Shown here piece after piece: positions 35,837-45,336 of a stretch of DNA of 64,000 nt. Source of the DNA: Streptococcus taonis (GTDB taxonomy: Bacteria; Bacillota; Bacilli; Lactobacillales; Streptococcaceae); NCBI RefSeq assembly GCF_029948085.1, contig NZ_JARZZP010000004.1, positions 66,147-130,146 of the forward strand. Reading direction: 5' to 3'. Position 1 is the stretch's first letter. Each line of letters opens with the position of its first letter. The notes below the pieces were generated by a model. It searched no databases. It saw nothing but the letters and a program-made list of their open reading frames with translations, and was not told where the DNA came from. A program made the translations under genes and the position numbers.

Positions 35837-37873
35837 CTATTTTGTATTAAGAAGATTAAAAGCAGCGACAGTTTTTGCTTTATTCACAAGTTCAGTTAGA
35901 ATAGCTAGGCGATTATTCTTAACATCAACATCCTCTGCCATAACCATTGTATTGTCAAAGAATGCATCAATAACAGGACTAAGAGCAAATAACTGCGTTA
36001 ATTTATCACTAGCTGAACCTTTCAATTCTAGATTTTCTACTGCTTGAGCTAGTTCTTTTTCCTGTTCATTTTCAAAGAGACTAGTATCAACTTTGACTGA
36101 ACCTTCTGCTTTTTCCGCTAGGTTAAAGGCACGAGATAAGGATTCAACAGCTGGTTTGTAGTTACTATTTAGAGATGCTTCTTTCAGTGCTTCTGCTGCT
36201 TCAATCATATCAGAAACAACAAAGTTTGAACTTGCTAGAACAGCTTCCTTAATATCTTTTGCAGTAGACCCCATCATCTTATCAACACGAGCTTTGATGA
36301 AGTTAAGCACTTCTTCTTGATTATCGTAAGTTAGGCTATCAAATGATAAAGCATAAAGGCTAGCAATCAATTCGTCCATTGGAATATTCCAGCCAAAGTC
36401 TTCCAAGATACGGACAATCCCTTGTGTTGCACGACGAAGAGCATAAGGGTCATTTGAACCAGATGGAATCAAGCCAACAGAGAAGAAGGACAAGAGAGTA
36501 TCCAATTTATCAGCTAGTGCAAGGATAGCTCCGACTTTAGACTCAGGAAGAGCACCATCTGCAGAATCTGGAAGGTAATGTTCACGAATAGCTTGTGCTA
36601 CTGCTGCATTCTCACCAGCGAGAAGAGCATATTTCTCACCCATGATCCCTTGAAGCTCATCAAATTCACCAACCATACCAGTCAAGAGGTCAAACTTATA
36701 AATGGTTGCAGCACGAGCAAGGTCAACAGTTTCATCTACCGATAAACCTGCTTTTTCTGCCAAAAGGATAGCAATTTGCCCTGTACGAATCATGTGCTCA
36801 CGAAGTGAACCAATCTTTTCATGGAAGGTTACGTGTGATAATTTAGCTACAAGATCTTCAATCTTGAGTTTTTGGTCTTCACGCCAGAAGAATTCACCAT
36901 CTTCAAGACGTGCCACCAAGACTTTCTCATTTCCTCGGATGACATTATCCAAATACTCTGCATTTCCGTTACGAACAGAAATAAAGTTTGGTTTTAGATT
37001 TCCATCAAGGTCACGTACTACAAAGTAGCGTTGGTGAGTTTCCATTGAAGTGACCAAAACTTCTTCTGGAACCTCTAGGTACTTAGGATCAAAATTCCCC
37101 ATGAAGGCAGTTGGGTATTCAACCAAATTCAGAACTTCATTCAAGAGTCCTTCATCAATTTGTACCTGAACACCTTCTGCAGCTTCGATAGCCTTAATTT
37201 GCTCACGAATCATATTTTCGCGTTCAGTGCTATCTGCAATAACATAAACTTTACGCAGGTCTTCTTCATAGCTGTCAGCATGCTGAATTTCTACTTCGTG
37301 ACCAAGGAAACGATGTCCACGGCTAACTCTTCCTGAATGAATATCTAGGAAATCCATATCAAGTGCCACATCATCCAAAAGAACTGTCAACGTATGGACT
37401 GGACGGATATATTCAAAGGTATTGTTTGCCCAGTGCATACTTACTGGGAAGCTTAAACTAGCCAACACTTCTGGAATTCCAGTCAAAACTTCCTCAGCTG
37501 GTTTTCCAGCTTCATGCTTAGTTACGTAGACATATTCTTCACCTTTGATTTCACGGAATTCGATATCATCTACCGTCAAGCCTTTACCACGGACAAAGCC
37601 TTGCGCTGCTTTAGAAAAGTTTCCTTCTGCATCCAAAGCAATTTTTTTAGAAGGTCCTTTAAAATCTTCAGTCAAATCCGTTTGTTGGTCTGCCAAGCCA
37701 AGTACGCGAACAGCCAAACGACGTGGAGTTGAAAAAGTTTGAATTCCTTCGTATGAAAGGCGGTTATTATCCAAGAAGGCTGCCATTTTTTCACCTAGTT
37801 GTTTTTCACTTGGTGTGACAACGTAGGCTGGTAACTCTTCGAGTCCTAGTTCTACTAATAAATTTTTTGCCAT
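35837..37873 (-). CDS. glyS: Glycyl-tRNA synthetase, beta subunit
   Basis: A 678-residue subunit of the bacterial α2β2 enzyme that charges tRNA-Gly. It starts [19 protein letters not shown], with [10 protein letters not shown] and [19 protein letters not shown] in the body and an anticodon-binding DALR-like C-terminus. The ATG at 37873 with AAAGGAAAA upstream gives the normal length. The alpha subunit is encoded 285 nt upstream, and the gap holds several hairpins. Expression should follow the glycine T-box upstream of glyQ. Confidence 0.96.
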   Translation of the reverse strand: MAKNLLVELGLEELPAYVVTPSEKQLGEKMAAFLDNNRLSYEGIQTFSTPRRLAVRVLGLADQQTDLTEDFKGPSKKIALDAEGNFSKAAQGFVRGKGLTVDDIEFREIKGEEYVYVTKHEAGKPAEEVLTGIPEVLASLSFPVSMHWANNTFEYIRPVHTLTVLLDDVALDMDFLDIHSGRVSRGHRFLGHEVEIQHADSYEEDLRKVYVIADSTERENMIREQIKAIEAAEGVQVQIDEGLLNEVLNLVEYPTAFMGNFDPKYLEVPEEVLVTSMETHQRYFVVRDLDGNLKPNFISVRNGNAEYLDNVIRGNEKVLVARLEDGEFFWREDQKLKIEDLVAKLSHVTFHEKIGSLREHMIRTGQIAILLAEKAGLSVDETVDLARAATIYKFDLLTGMVGEFDELQGIMGEKYALLAGENAAVAQAIREHYLPDSADGALPESKVGAILALADKLDTLLSFFSVGLIPSGSNDPYALRRATQGIVRILEDFGWNIPMDELIASLYALSFDSLTYDNQEEVLNFIKARVDKMMGSTAKDIKEAVLASSNFVVSDMIEAAEALKEASLNSNYKPAVESLSRAFNLAEKAEGSVKVDTSLFENEQEKELAQAVENLELKGSASDKLTQLFALSPVIDAFFDNTMVMAEDVDVKNNRLAILTELVNKAKTVAAFNLLNTK

Positions 37874-37956
37874 GTTTTTTCCTTTACAAAATTTCTTCTT
37901 TTTGATAGGCACCTTAGGTACTGGAGACGTTGCTAACTAACTTTGTGAGTCTGTGG

Positions 37957-38132
37957 GGAAATCTTCTATCTTCTTGACAAAGATTTCCAACAATCTCATC
38001 AAAGTGGATTTAGCCAACTGATTTTTGAACCTAAAGTTTCAAAAATCCCCAGATATCAGTACGGCGGTGTCTATCCCTTTAGCAAGTCTTCGACTTGCCT
38101 CTGGGTGCCATACGGGCTCACTTTGTTCGCCC
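37957..38132 (-). other. Structured non-coding spacer between glyQ and glyS
   Basis: Four stem-loops lie in the 285-nt gap: GGAAATCTT/AAGATTTCC (37957-37988), GATTTTTGAA/TTCAAAAATC (38020-38047), GCAAGTC/GACTTGC (38082-38098) and GGGC/GCCC (38114-38132, T-run on the plus strand). I see no gene. The shortest reading, an ATG with nine further codons around 38090, has no ribosome site. The role is unknown. Confidence 0.55.
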
Positions 38133-38158
38133 TTTTTCTATTCTTGTAACTATTTTTA

Positions 38159-39073
38159 TTATTCCTCTTCTGCTAGGAGTTGAGCGCGTGTGGCTTCGTC
38201 AAGAAGTGGGTAGCCGAGTTTCTTGCGTTCAGCTACAAATGTCTTAGCTACGACACGGGCTAAGTTACGAATACGAGCGATATAACCAGCACGTTCTGTA
38301 ACGGATACAGCACCACGAGCATCAAGCAAGTTGAAAGTATGTGAACATTTCAAAACGTAGTCATAGGCTGGATGCACAAGACCTAGTTCTAATGCACGTC
38401 CAGCTTCTTTTTCAAATTTTTCGAAGTTTTCAAGAAGCATGTCTTGATCTGAAACTTCGAAGCTGTATTTTGAATGCTCATATTCTGGTTGAAGGAAGAT
38501 TTCTCCGTATTTAACACCTGGAGCCCACTCAATATCATAAACTGAGTCTACTTCTTGGATGTAAGAAGCCAAACGTTCCAATCCGTAAGTAACCTCAGCT
38601 GTAACAGGACCAGTTGCCAAGCCACCGACTTGTTGGAAGTAAGTGAATTGAGTGATTTCCATACCGTCAAGCCAAACTTCCCAACCAAGACCTGCTGATC
38701 CAGTTGATGGGTTTTCCCAGTTATCTTCAACGAAGCGAATATCATGTTCCAAAGGATTGATTCCCAATTTTTCCAATGACTCAAGATAGAGCTCTTGAAT
38801 GTTCGATGGTGATGGTTTCATAACCACTTGGAATTGATGGTGTTGGTAAAGACGGTTTGGATTTTCCCCGTAACGACCATCTGCTGGACGACGTGATGGC
38901 TCTACATAAGCTGCATTCCATGGCTCAGGACCAATAGCACGAAGGAAAGTATAAGGGCTCATAGTTCCCGCACCCTTTTCATTATCATAAGCCTGCATGA
39001 GCATACAACCCTGATCATTCCAGTATTGTTGCAAAGTCAAAATAATTTCTTGAAATGTTAATTTCTTAGACAT
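38159..39073 (-). CDS. glyQ: Glycyl-tRNA synthetase, alpha subunit
   Basis: A 304-residue catalytic subunit with [23 protein letters not shown] at the start and class II motifs in [27 protein letters not shown] and [20 protein letters not shown]. It binds glycine and ATP. The ATG at 39073 has AAGGAG upstream. It is the first gene after a T-box leader with a GGC specifier. Confidence 0.97.
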   Translation of the reverse strand: MSKKLTFQEIILTLQQYWNDQGCMLMQAYDNEKGAGTMSPYTFLRAIGPEPWNAAYVEPSRRPADGRYGENPNRLYQHHQFQVVMKPSPSNIQELYLESLEKLGINPLEHDIRFVEDNWENPSTGSAGLGWEVWLDGMEITQFTYFQQVGGLATGPVTAEVTYGLERLASYIQEVDSVYDIEWAPGVKYGEIFLQPEYEHSKYSFEVSDQDMLLENFEKFEKEAGRALELGLVHPAYDYVLKCSHTFNLLDARGAVSVTERAGYIARIRNLARVVAKTFVAERKKLGYPLLDEATRAQLLAEEE

Positions 39074-39109
39074 TGTTTACTCCTTTATTATAAATTCTTA
39101 TGACCTAGA

Positions 39110-39300
39110 ATACAAAAAGAACCGTGTCTTTGCTCCTAAGTCAAGTGACCTAGGGGCGTCAGAAACGCGGTTCCACCCTAATTTATTACTTCATTATTTT
39201 TTAAAATTTACCAAAAGCGCCACACTCATCTCTCAATCACCTGACTCTCACTATCACAGGCTCGCTTGGGATTTACTGATAAGATATTCTTTCTTGTCGT
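39110..39300 (-). promoter_or_regulatory. T-box riboswitch, glycine (GGC) specifier
   Basis: The minus strand shows AGGGTGGAACCGCGT (39165-39179), the T-box core. A terminator stem GAACCGCG/CACGGTTC encloses a second hairpin CCTAGGTCACTTGACTTAGG, and the T-run lies at about 39110. A GGC triplet at 39219-39221 sits before the 3' arm of stem I (CCCAAGCG/CGCTTTTGG). Regulation of glyQS by uncharged tRNA-Gly follows. Confidence 0.9.
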
Positions 39301-39303
39301 CTA

Positions 39304-39742
39304 TTATAACAAAAAGGAATGAAAAAGTAAAATTATTTTATCATCACTCTTGTATTTTTCTCAGTATTAATTCTTACTAATCTTTCCAATTCTTTAGAAT
39401 ATTATCAATAGCATTCACTGATCCTATTCCTAAAACTAAAACTACAGACCGCAATGACACATTGCTTTAAGAAGGGCTGATAAAAAATACAAGATAATTG
39501 CTTTTAGACGATATGATCTTCTACTTTCTAGAAGCATTTCTAAATACTTCTTCGTTATTGAAGAACGATTATTAAATGGGTAAAAGAAGCAGCTAAGGAA
39601 TCAATATCTAAAAAGTCAAATCCACTAATAAGCTAGATTGCTTAAAAGAGCAGTAAAATATCAATTTTTTCAGTATTTCAAGTGCAGAGGGAAAAATTTC
39701 TCTTCCTTGATACTGAGAAATTACTTACAGCATAGACGGCAA
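39304..39742. other. AT-rich stretch without an intact gene
   Basis: All frames are closed by stops at short intervals. A plus-strand reading near 39560-39640 (RTIIKWVKEAAKESIS) suggests a decayed gene, but I cannot name it. No repeat or RNA structure stands out. Confidence 0.4.
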
Positions 39743-40090
39743 TCAGATATCCATTTTGGTGACTGGCGAGATATCTCCTTTAGTACCTGAGCCAATAGTT
39801 TTCATTTCATAATTATTGCGATTGTATTGAAAGATTCCCTGCCAATATGTTGGTTTCCACAAATGGTCACACCTTTCTTCTTCATCATAAATCGAGTCCT
39901 GATATGGTCCTTTTGCGACAACTCTTTTCTTTTTTGAAATGGATTCGAGCTTTCTCAATAAAAAATTTCTTCATCCCTTGTATGCATATGATAAGCTCCA
40001 TTTTCTTGAACGATTTTAATTCTATTCATCCAGTTTTCTTCATATACCGATTTTGACTGAAGGGTCAGTCTTAATGATTTCTGCAAAAAG
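39743..40090 (-). pseudogene. Frameshifted gene remnant at the edge of the immunity island
   Basis: Two minus-strand frames join across a one-base shift near 39958. The upstream piece reads SVYEENWMNRIKIVQ...HTRDEEIFY and then a stop. The downstream piece continues KLESISKKKRVVAKGPYQDSIYDEEER...WQGIFQYNRNNYEM. Together they give about 110 residues of one former protein, with no good start. The family is not recognised. The location suggests a former immunity or toxin gene. Confidence 0.5.
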
Positions 40091-40137
40091 TTTTTAACTT
40101 AGAGTTTTTCTAGTTTAAACATTTATCATTATCAAAT

Positions 40138-40560
40138 CTAAACCTTCCAAAAGAAGTTCTGTTCACTCACTAAAACCTTAGAGACTTGAATATCTTGGCA
40201 TACAATCTCAATTAACATACTTGATAAAGTAATTGTAGCTTGTATCATATTATTTTTCTCTTCGATAAGTCTAATGTCATGCACAGTGTGAGACATGAGA
40301 TTGTCAAATGGAATATCTTTCATATTGAAATTTCTTGTGTCAGTCTCACTTTCCCAACATGTCCAACCCGCGTCCGTCTCATAGTTTACCTTAAAGCACC
40401 GATAGAAAACTATCTCCCAGCAATACTGATCCGATTTACCATTTTCAACCTCGATATAAAGTCTACATTCATCTCCAAAAAATGAAGCTCTAAAGTCTAA
40501 TGCATAGGCGTCCCAGTAGTTCGTACCCTCAATCTCTTCCTCTAGTTTTAAAATGTCCAC
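40138..40560 (-). CDS. Hypothetical protein, probable immunity protein
   Basis: A 140-residue soluble acidic protein beginning MDILKLEEEIEG. Tryptophan-rich blocks are NYWDAYALDF and DAGWTCWESETDT. It starts at a GTG (40560) behind GGGGAG with 6 nt spacing. I do not recognise the family. It has no signal peptide or membrane segment. Its size, acidity, lone position and place among clear immunity genes (Imm70, SUKH, barstar) suggest the same role. Its toxin partner is not visible. Confidence 0.6.
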   Translation of the reverse strand: MDILKLEEEIEGTNYWDAYALDFRASFFGDECRLYIEVENGKSDQYCWEIVFYRCFKVNYETDAGWTCWESETDTRNFNMKDIPFDNLMSHTVHDIRLIEEKNNMIQATITLSSMLIEIVCQDIQVSKVLVSEQNFFWKV

Positions 40561-40654
40561 GAGTCACTCCCCTTCAATTTTTGAATTAAAATCTAATAAA
40601 AAAATGTATACATCTATAGAATAAACGAGAAACGCTTGCTAATTCATTACATTT

Positions 40655-41086
40655 CTAGTTAATTTCATGATGCAATTTAATCTCTCTCCTATAGTCTTTT
40701 GAAAAAATTCTAGGCAAATTATTTCTAAAATACTTTAGATTTTCCAATTGAGTTTTGACATAAAATTGACATCGATGGAGCCCCTCGTCATTATCTGCTA
40801 CTTCCATATCCACTTCAATATTTAACTCTTCTTTTTCATTAATAGGTGCAAAAGTAAAAACAAAATAACCACTTCCACCAACCCTATCATCTCCAAAAAT
40901 GATCTTTCTTGCTAGATTAGGATTTTCTATATAGTCATCCATGGTCAGTAATACCTTCGTCATCTCATCCTCAAAGAGATAGCATACTTGATAAATTGTT
41001 AGAAACTTTGTTTCACAAGTAAGCCTAACTTCGCAAAATTTTTCCGATTCATCGAACCACTCACTTCGTAGTACTATATTATCCAA
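40655..41086 (-). CDS. Hypothetical protein, probable immunity protein
   Basis: A 143-residue protein starting at a TTG (41086) behind GAGGAGG with 7 nt spacing. A reading 21 nt longer would begin inside that ribosome site. Blocks seen are NIVLRSEWFDESEKFCEV, VLLTMDDYIENPNLARKIIF and GGSGYFVFTFAPINEKEEL. The C-terminal quarter is helical and basic. The family is not recognised. A cytosolic immunity role is inferred from context only. Confidence 0.6.
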   Translation of the reverse strand: MDNIVLRSEWFDESEKFCEVRLTCETKFLTIYQVCYLFEDEMTKVLLTMDDYIENPNLARKIIFGDDRVGGSGYFVFTFAPINEKEELNIEVDMEVADNDEGLHRCQFYVKTQLENLKYFRNNLPRIFSKDYRREIKLHHEIN

Positions 41087-41382
41087 TTTCTTCCCTCCTC
41101 TACACAATTACATATAACACATCACTCTATATTATAAAATTTAACAATAAAAATATGACCATAGATAGGTGATTCAGCGTTTAGCATTTAAACAAATAGT
41201 TTCCATGATAGTGTTTAATAAGTCAGATTTTATTTACAACCGTATTCAAAATGATGACATTTCAAAAATCTCCAAAATCAGTTTATTCTTTTACAACTTA
41301 GAGTCATTTGAAATAATAAAAATCGGAGTTTCAATAATTTTAATGGTTCATTGGATTTAAAAAATTTTTAGAAAATCCATCT

Positions 41383-41799
41383 TCAGATACTTTTTACAAC
41401 TACATTTTGACCTTCCTCGAGTGCGAATCTAAAACAAGTTAACATGACTTCAAATAAATCACTGCCTGAACTAGTTATGAAATATTGTGATAAATTTGTG
41501 ATATGGGAAGCAATTTGATTACCCCAAGGAGGAGTGACTGACAAATCTTCAAAATCCCATATGATGTCGTGAGGTGGAAATTTTTTCAACTCTTCTTGGA
41601 TAGATAACAACTCTGCTATTCCACTCTCAATGTCTTCCAAAGGAATATCGCCAAAATAAAGTTTATTCATGATAACGGGGTACTTACTTCCCCAGTCTTT
41701 ATTCTCCAACTGAACATAAATAGTCGAAAAGAATGAATTAAAAAAGCTCCCTTCTCCTACTGTCCACCAATTATAACCTACCATTAAGCCTACAGACAT
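41383..41799 (-). CDS. Imm70-family immunity protein
   Basis: A 138-residue cytosolic protein with the Imm70 pattern: GLMVGYNWWTVGEGSFFNSF at the start, GSKYPVIMNKLYFGDIPLED, IIWDFEDLSVTPPWG and NLSQYFITSSGSDLFEVM. Imm70 proteins neutralise nuclease-type polymorphic toxins. I choose the ATG at 41799, which follows GGAGGTGG with 5 nt spacing, over an in-frame start 15 nt upstream that lies in that site. No toxin gene is adjacent. Confidence 0.82.
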   Translation of the reverse strand: MSVGLMVGYNWWTVGEGSFFNSFFSTIYVQLENKDWGSKYPVIMNKLYFGDIPLEDIESGIAELLSIQEELKKFPPHDIIWDFEDLSVTPPWGNQIASHITNLSQYFITSSGSDLFEVMLTCFRFALEEGQNVVVKSI

Positions 41800-42173
41800 A
41801 AAATCCACCTCCAAATTATTCTTAAATATTACTTCTACATCAACAGATGTCCTATTATTGTTAATAAAATCATCTGTCTACTGAAGATTAGCAAATGCTA
41901 TCCCCTTATTCTATCTATTATGCGCTATCTCTAGCAAATTGTCTTTCCAATCTTTATGGTCGAGATCAAACTTTTATACATCTATGCTTTAATTGTCAAT
42001 ATCCTATTCAATCTTTAATTTCCTTTGATTTCCTAGGAGACCACTTTGCCAGATAAGTAAGATTATTGATTACTTTGGTCGTGTCTGACTAATTTATTTC
42101 TTAAACTTCCTCTAATATTCTTAACTGTAACCAATGGCATCGTACTAGTAATTTTAAAGATTAGATGGAATTT
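41800..42173. other. Gap without an intact gene
   Basis: A 374-nt AT-rich stretch. A short minus-strand reading near 42090-42160 (TMPLVTVKNIRGSLRNKLV) could be a fragment of a lost gene, but it has no start or ribosome site. Nothing else is supported. Confidence 0.4.
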
Positions 42174-42824
42174 TTACTTAGATTTTAAAACTATCCGATA
42201 TTCCTTTAAATCCCAGAAAGAGATATTGGCGAACATTACTATAAATAATAAAAACGGAATTATTCCTAATATAATAAAAGAATCAACTTCATCTGTTACC
42301 ACAATAGTATAAACAGACCACAAGAGTAGAAATAAGAGGATGAAATAACCCATTATTTTACCAACTGCCATTTTCCAGTTAGCAGGGAACATTTTGACAA
42401 ACACATAGGGTCGACCTTCGTAGTCGAGTGAAAGTCTTTTTTTATGAGAATATTGAAATCTAAACCCCAACACGAAAAATAAGATTATAAATAATAAACC
42501 GAATTTCGATACTGCTGCTACATTTGGAAGTTCAGGTAATAAAACCTTAACTAAATACCTCCTTAATAGTGTTGTACCGGAAATAATACATAAAGTTGCT
42601 CCTACAAACTGATACGGTTTTATATCAGAATAGGTTGAAGAAAGCAACGTCTTATATTCTTCAGGCTCTATACAATAACATTTATGAGCTCTAAAAAAAG
42701 CAAACAATGGAAAGAAAAGCAATAAAATACTAGCATCACAATCCAATAAGTAGTACTTGCTATTCCATTCAAAAACACGATATCTTACATTTTTATACAA
42801 GCTGTTTATAAGTACCAACTGCAC
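42174..42824 (-). CDS. DUF443 membrane protein (TsaI-like immunity)
   Basis: A 216-residue protein with about five transmembrane segments (pairs near 30-50, 75-120 and 155-205). It shows RYRVFEWNSKYYLLDCDAS and FPLFAFFRAHKCYCI, as in DUF443 tandem five-helix proteins. In Staphylococcus aureus a DUF443 protein, TsaI, protects against the membrane-depolarising type VII toxin TspA. The GTG start at 42824 has GGAGG 5 nt upstream. The ribosome site lies inside the 3' end of the small frame at 42827-43018. Confidence 0.75.
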   Translation of the reverse strand: MQLVLINSLYKNVRYRVFEWNSKYYLLDCDASILLLFFPLFAFFRAHKCYCIEPEEYKTLLSSTYSDIKPYQFVGATLCIISGTTLLRRYLVKVLLPELPNVAAVSKFGLLFIILFFVLGFRFQYSHKKRLSLDYEGRPYVFVKMFPANWKMAVGKIMGYFILLFLLLWSVYTIVVTDEVDSFIILGIIPFLLFIVMFANISFWDLKEYRIVLKSK

Positions 42825-42826
42825 TT

Positions 42827-43018
42827 TTACCTCCGTCCTAAGCACTTTTTAGGATCAAATAATGAGCCAGTCCCATTATCTATTTTACTTCCCAGCCAAT
42901 CAAGTCCGTCATCAAGGCAAGCAATATTGTGATTATATTTTACAATAGTTACCACATCATCTACATAGCCAAAACAAAATCTTATCGACTGATGTTCTTT
43001 AGAATTCCTATCTATCAT
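42827..43018 (-). CDS. Small hypothetical protein or gene remnant
   Basis: A 63-codon frame reading MIDRNSKEHQSIRFCFGYVD and ending KKCLGRR. Its last codons encode the GGAGG site of the DUF443 gene, with stop and next start 2 nt apart, so it may be translationally coupled. There is no good ribosome site for its own ATG. It could be the tail of a decayed gene. The function is unknown. Confidence 0.35.
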   Translation of the reverse strand: MIDRNSKEHQSIRFCFGYVDDVVTIVKYNHNIACLDDGLDWLGSKIDNGTGSLFDPKKCLGRR

Positions 43019-43058
43019 TATTGAGCATAATACCTACTTTTTTAGCTCAATAGATTCA

Positions 43059-43481
43059 CTAGCCGTCTATTCTTTTTATGAGAAATTCAATAAAATCGCT
43101 AGCATAGTATTCTCCATCTCTAAAAACTGCTAACTCATTGGTCAAACTTTCCTGTTTTTGAAAATAAAACATGCCATCTTCCCCTTCACAGATGACTAAT
43201 TGTTCAGAGTTACTAAATCCTTGCTTTCTATTCAGTTCGTTTATGTAAACAATATCACCTCCCACAACCGTATCAAAATCTAATCCATAAATACTGAATA
43301 TTTCTTCTCCATAAATTTCTCCACCCATATAATTTTTCAGCCACCACTTATATGTTTCAGGAAAAGTAAAATGTAATCTTTCCTCAGCTTTTGTAATCCA
43401 TTCATCAGAAACCCCCTCTCCAAACGGCCCAAAGTCCACACCACCAGTAGAAGCAATCTTCTTTTTTAATTCATCAATCAT
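43059..43481 (-). CDS. SMI1/KNR4 (SUKH) family immunity protein
   Basis: A 140-residue cytosolic protein with the SUKH-1 signature: VSDEWITKAEERLHFTFPET followed by YKWWLKNYMGGEIYGEEIFSIYG, and DFIEFLIKRI at the end. SUKH proteins are immunity factors against many nuclease toxins. The ATG at 43481 follows AGGTGG. It stands alone, with no toxin gene beside it. Confidence 0.85.
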   Translation of the reverse strand: MIDELKKKIASTGGVDFGPFGEGVSDEWITKAEERLHFTFPETYKWWLKNYMGGEIYGEEIFSIYGLDFDTVVGGDIVYINELNRKQGFSNSEQLVICEGEDGMFYFQKQESLTNELAVFRDGEYYASDFIEFLIKRIDG

Positions 43482-43593
43482 AATCCACCTATATTTATTT
43501 AAATTTTTTGAACTATTAGCATTTGTACAACTTGTCTAGCGATTATCTTCCTCACAGAAATGCTTGTATTTCTATCATATCAAACAATTAGTA

Positions 43594-43980
43594 TTAATCT
43601 AGCAGATATACATTGAATGTTTTTCTTTTTCCATCAACTATATATCTTTCAACATCTTCTTTCCACCATGAAACTGTGTCAGATAATATTTCTAAAAAAA
43701 TATTTTTAGAGTTTTCATCCTTGATAAAAAGATCTTTTGAATTGTTTATAAAAATATTAATCCTCTCTGGATGTATATAATTAGAACGCTGGAGTCTATC
43801 AGATAATGCATCCCAATTACCATCTTGAAGATCATCAATATTAAAACTTTTGGCTAATATCTCTATCGCATCTCTTTCACTTTGTACTTTTTTTCCATCA
43901 ATATTTAGATTGAAATCATTAGAGCACTTAACCATTAAATTGTTTTTCTCTACCTTTGTTATTCTTCTATAAATATTCAC
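43594..43980 (-). CDS. Barstar-family ribonuclease inhibitor (immunity protein)
   Basis: A 128-residue protein with the barstar pattern KVQSERDAIEILAKSFNI...NWDALSDRLQRS and an IFINNSKDLF strand. Barstar inhibits barnase-like ribonucleases by covering the active site. It starts at a GTG (43980) behind AAGGGG with 8 nt spacing. No barnase-like gene is present in the window. Confidence 0.78.
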   Translation of the reverse strand: MNIYRRITKVEKNNLMVKCSNDFNLNIDGKKVQSERDAIEILAKSFNIDDLQDGNWDALSDRLQRSNYIHPERINIFINNSKDLFIKDENSKNIFLEILSDTVSWWKEDVERYIVDGKRKTFNVYLLD

Positions 43981-44326
43981 TTAAAGTTCCCCTTCATAAA
44001 CTGTTTAAAAATTTTTTCAAATTCATACTAGTATCACTTTTTTTATCCAGCACTCCGCAACTCTAGTAGTTCTTGTTTGCCTTTCTCCATTCCCATTCAA
44101 GCATTACTTTATACATTTTTGGGAATAATCTAATGGTTAACTTTTGATAAACGAAAGAGGCCTCTAGGAATCGATTAGTCATTCTACAACTCTTACTACA
44201 ACCTTGATATGCTTATTAATATGTATATCGATAAAGTTCTTGGCTGTTAGGATTTGTTGGGGTATTGGGTGAATTTTCTAAAGTATTCAAGTCTATTACT
44301 AGAATCTCTGTTTTTTAACAATTTGG
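43981..44326. other. Gap with possible gene fragments
   Basis: No open frame of note. Minus-strand pieces such as NRLEYFRKFTQYPN (near 44240-44290) and LTIRLFPKMYKVMLEWEW (near 44090-44150) look like scraps of former genes, separated by stops. They are not assigned. Confidence 0.35.
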
Positions 44327-45079
44327 TTAGTCTTGAGCATCGCTCTCATAAACTAATAAATAGGCATTGTAATTTAAAGTATTTATAACCTTATAACTCG
44401 ACAAAATAGATTGGGCAAGCCCCATAAATCCACCATTTAAAACTTGATAAACAAAATGATTTTCGGGATGAATAGTAGCTATATCTAACTCATATTCCGA
44501 TTCAATTGAACGTAAATCCAGTCCTTCATCAATCAATCTAAAAGCAACATAATCGTCACATTTTATAAGTTTATCACTGATTTTCAAATAGAGTTCACCA
44601 TCATTGGTTAAACTAGCTTCTACATAATATAAACCTTCCTCGATGTTCCCTACTTCACTTATTTTCAAAGGGACGCCCGATATTTTTTGCAGTTCAGTAG
44701 CTGTTTTTTCAAATTTAAATGTCAAGGAAACATTTATGAGTATTTCCATCATGCCTTTCTTAGAAAGAAAAACATAATGATTAAAATCATCAGCTGACCA
44801 TATACCACAAGAACGATAACTAACTTCTTTCGATAATTTACTATCAAAAACTTGGTAGATTCCATAGCCATCAAGTTCATATTCTTTATTATATAGTTCG
44901 CTATACTTTTTACTAACAAACGATAGATACTTAATATAATTAACTGATAAATTGAATGTCTGGGTTCCATCAAATATCTGAACTATATCTGCATCTTGGG
45001 TTTCATGAGCAATCTGAAAGGCAAAATCCATGTACTCTGAAGAAATCGTATCCGTAAATAATTTTATTACTCTACACAC
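44327..45079 (-). CDS. Hypothetical protein, possible immunity protein
   Basis: A 250-residue cytosolic protein. I take the GTG at 45079 (GAGG 7 nt upstream) rather than the ATG at 45085, which is one base from that site. Readable blocks are MDFAFQIAHETQDADIVQIF, SCGIWSADDFNHYVFLSKKG and HPENHFVYQVLNGGFMGLAQ. The family is not recognised. The layout suggests two α/β halves. Its place between barstar and DUF2185 genes suggests immunity. That is inference. Confidence 0.55.
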   Translation of the reverse strand: MCRVIKLFTDTISSEYMDFAFQIAHETQDADIVQIFDGTQTFNLSVNYIKYLSFVSKKYSELYNKEYELDGYGIYQVFDSKLSKEVSYRSCGIWSADDFNHYVFLSKKGMMEILINVSLTFKFEKTATELQKISGVPLKISEVGNIEEGLYYVEASLTNDGELYLKISDKLIKCDDYVAFRLIDEGLDLRSIESEYELDIATIHPENHFVYQVLNGGFMGLAQSILSSYKVINTLNYNAYLLVYESDAQD

Positions 45080-45336
45080 TTTCATACCTCAATATCTCAT
45101 TTTTATATCTCAAACGTCAATTTTGCTATTTTATCTGATGCTTTAAAACCTAAATCGGTTCTCTGACTATCATAATAGCTTGTGCATCAATTGTCAAGTT
45201 CAGATTTCTCTCAAACTTATTCTTTAGTAGGAATATTTCTCAGATAGTTTAGACCAAATCTATATAGTATCTATTTTAGCTTCATAGCACTCATCATTCT
45301 ATGCAATAGTAAGTAGATGAAGTTGGCTTCAATACC

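Noticed and set aside
39110-39300. A tRNA-like fold upstream of glyQ
   Set aside because: The AGGGTGGAACCGCG core and the terminator identify a T-box leader. There is no cloverleaf.
41169-41360. A 63-codon plus-strand frame in the immunity island
   Set aside because: It has no ribosome site, runs against the direction of all neighbours, and its AT-rich composition explains its length.
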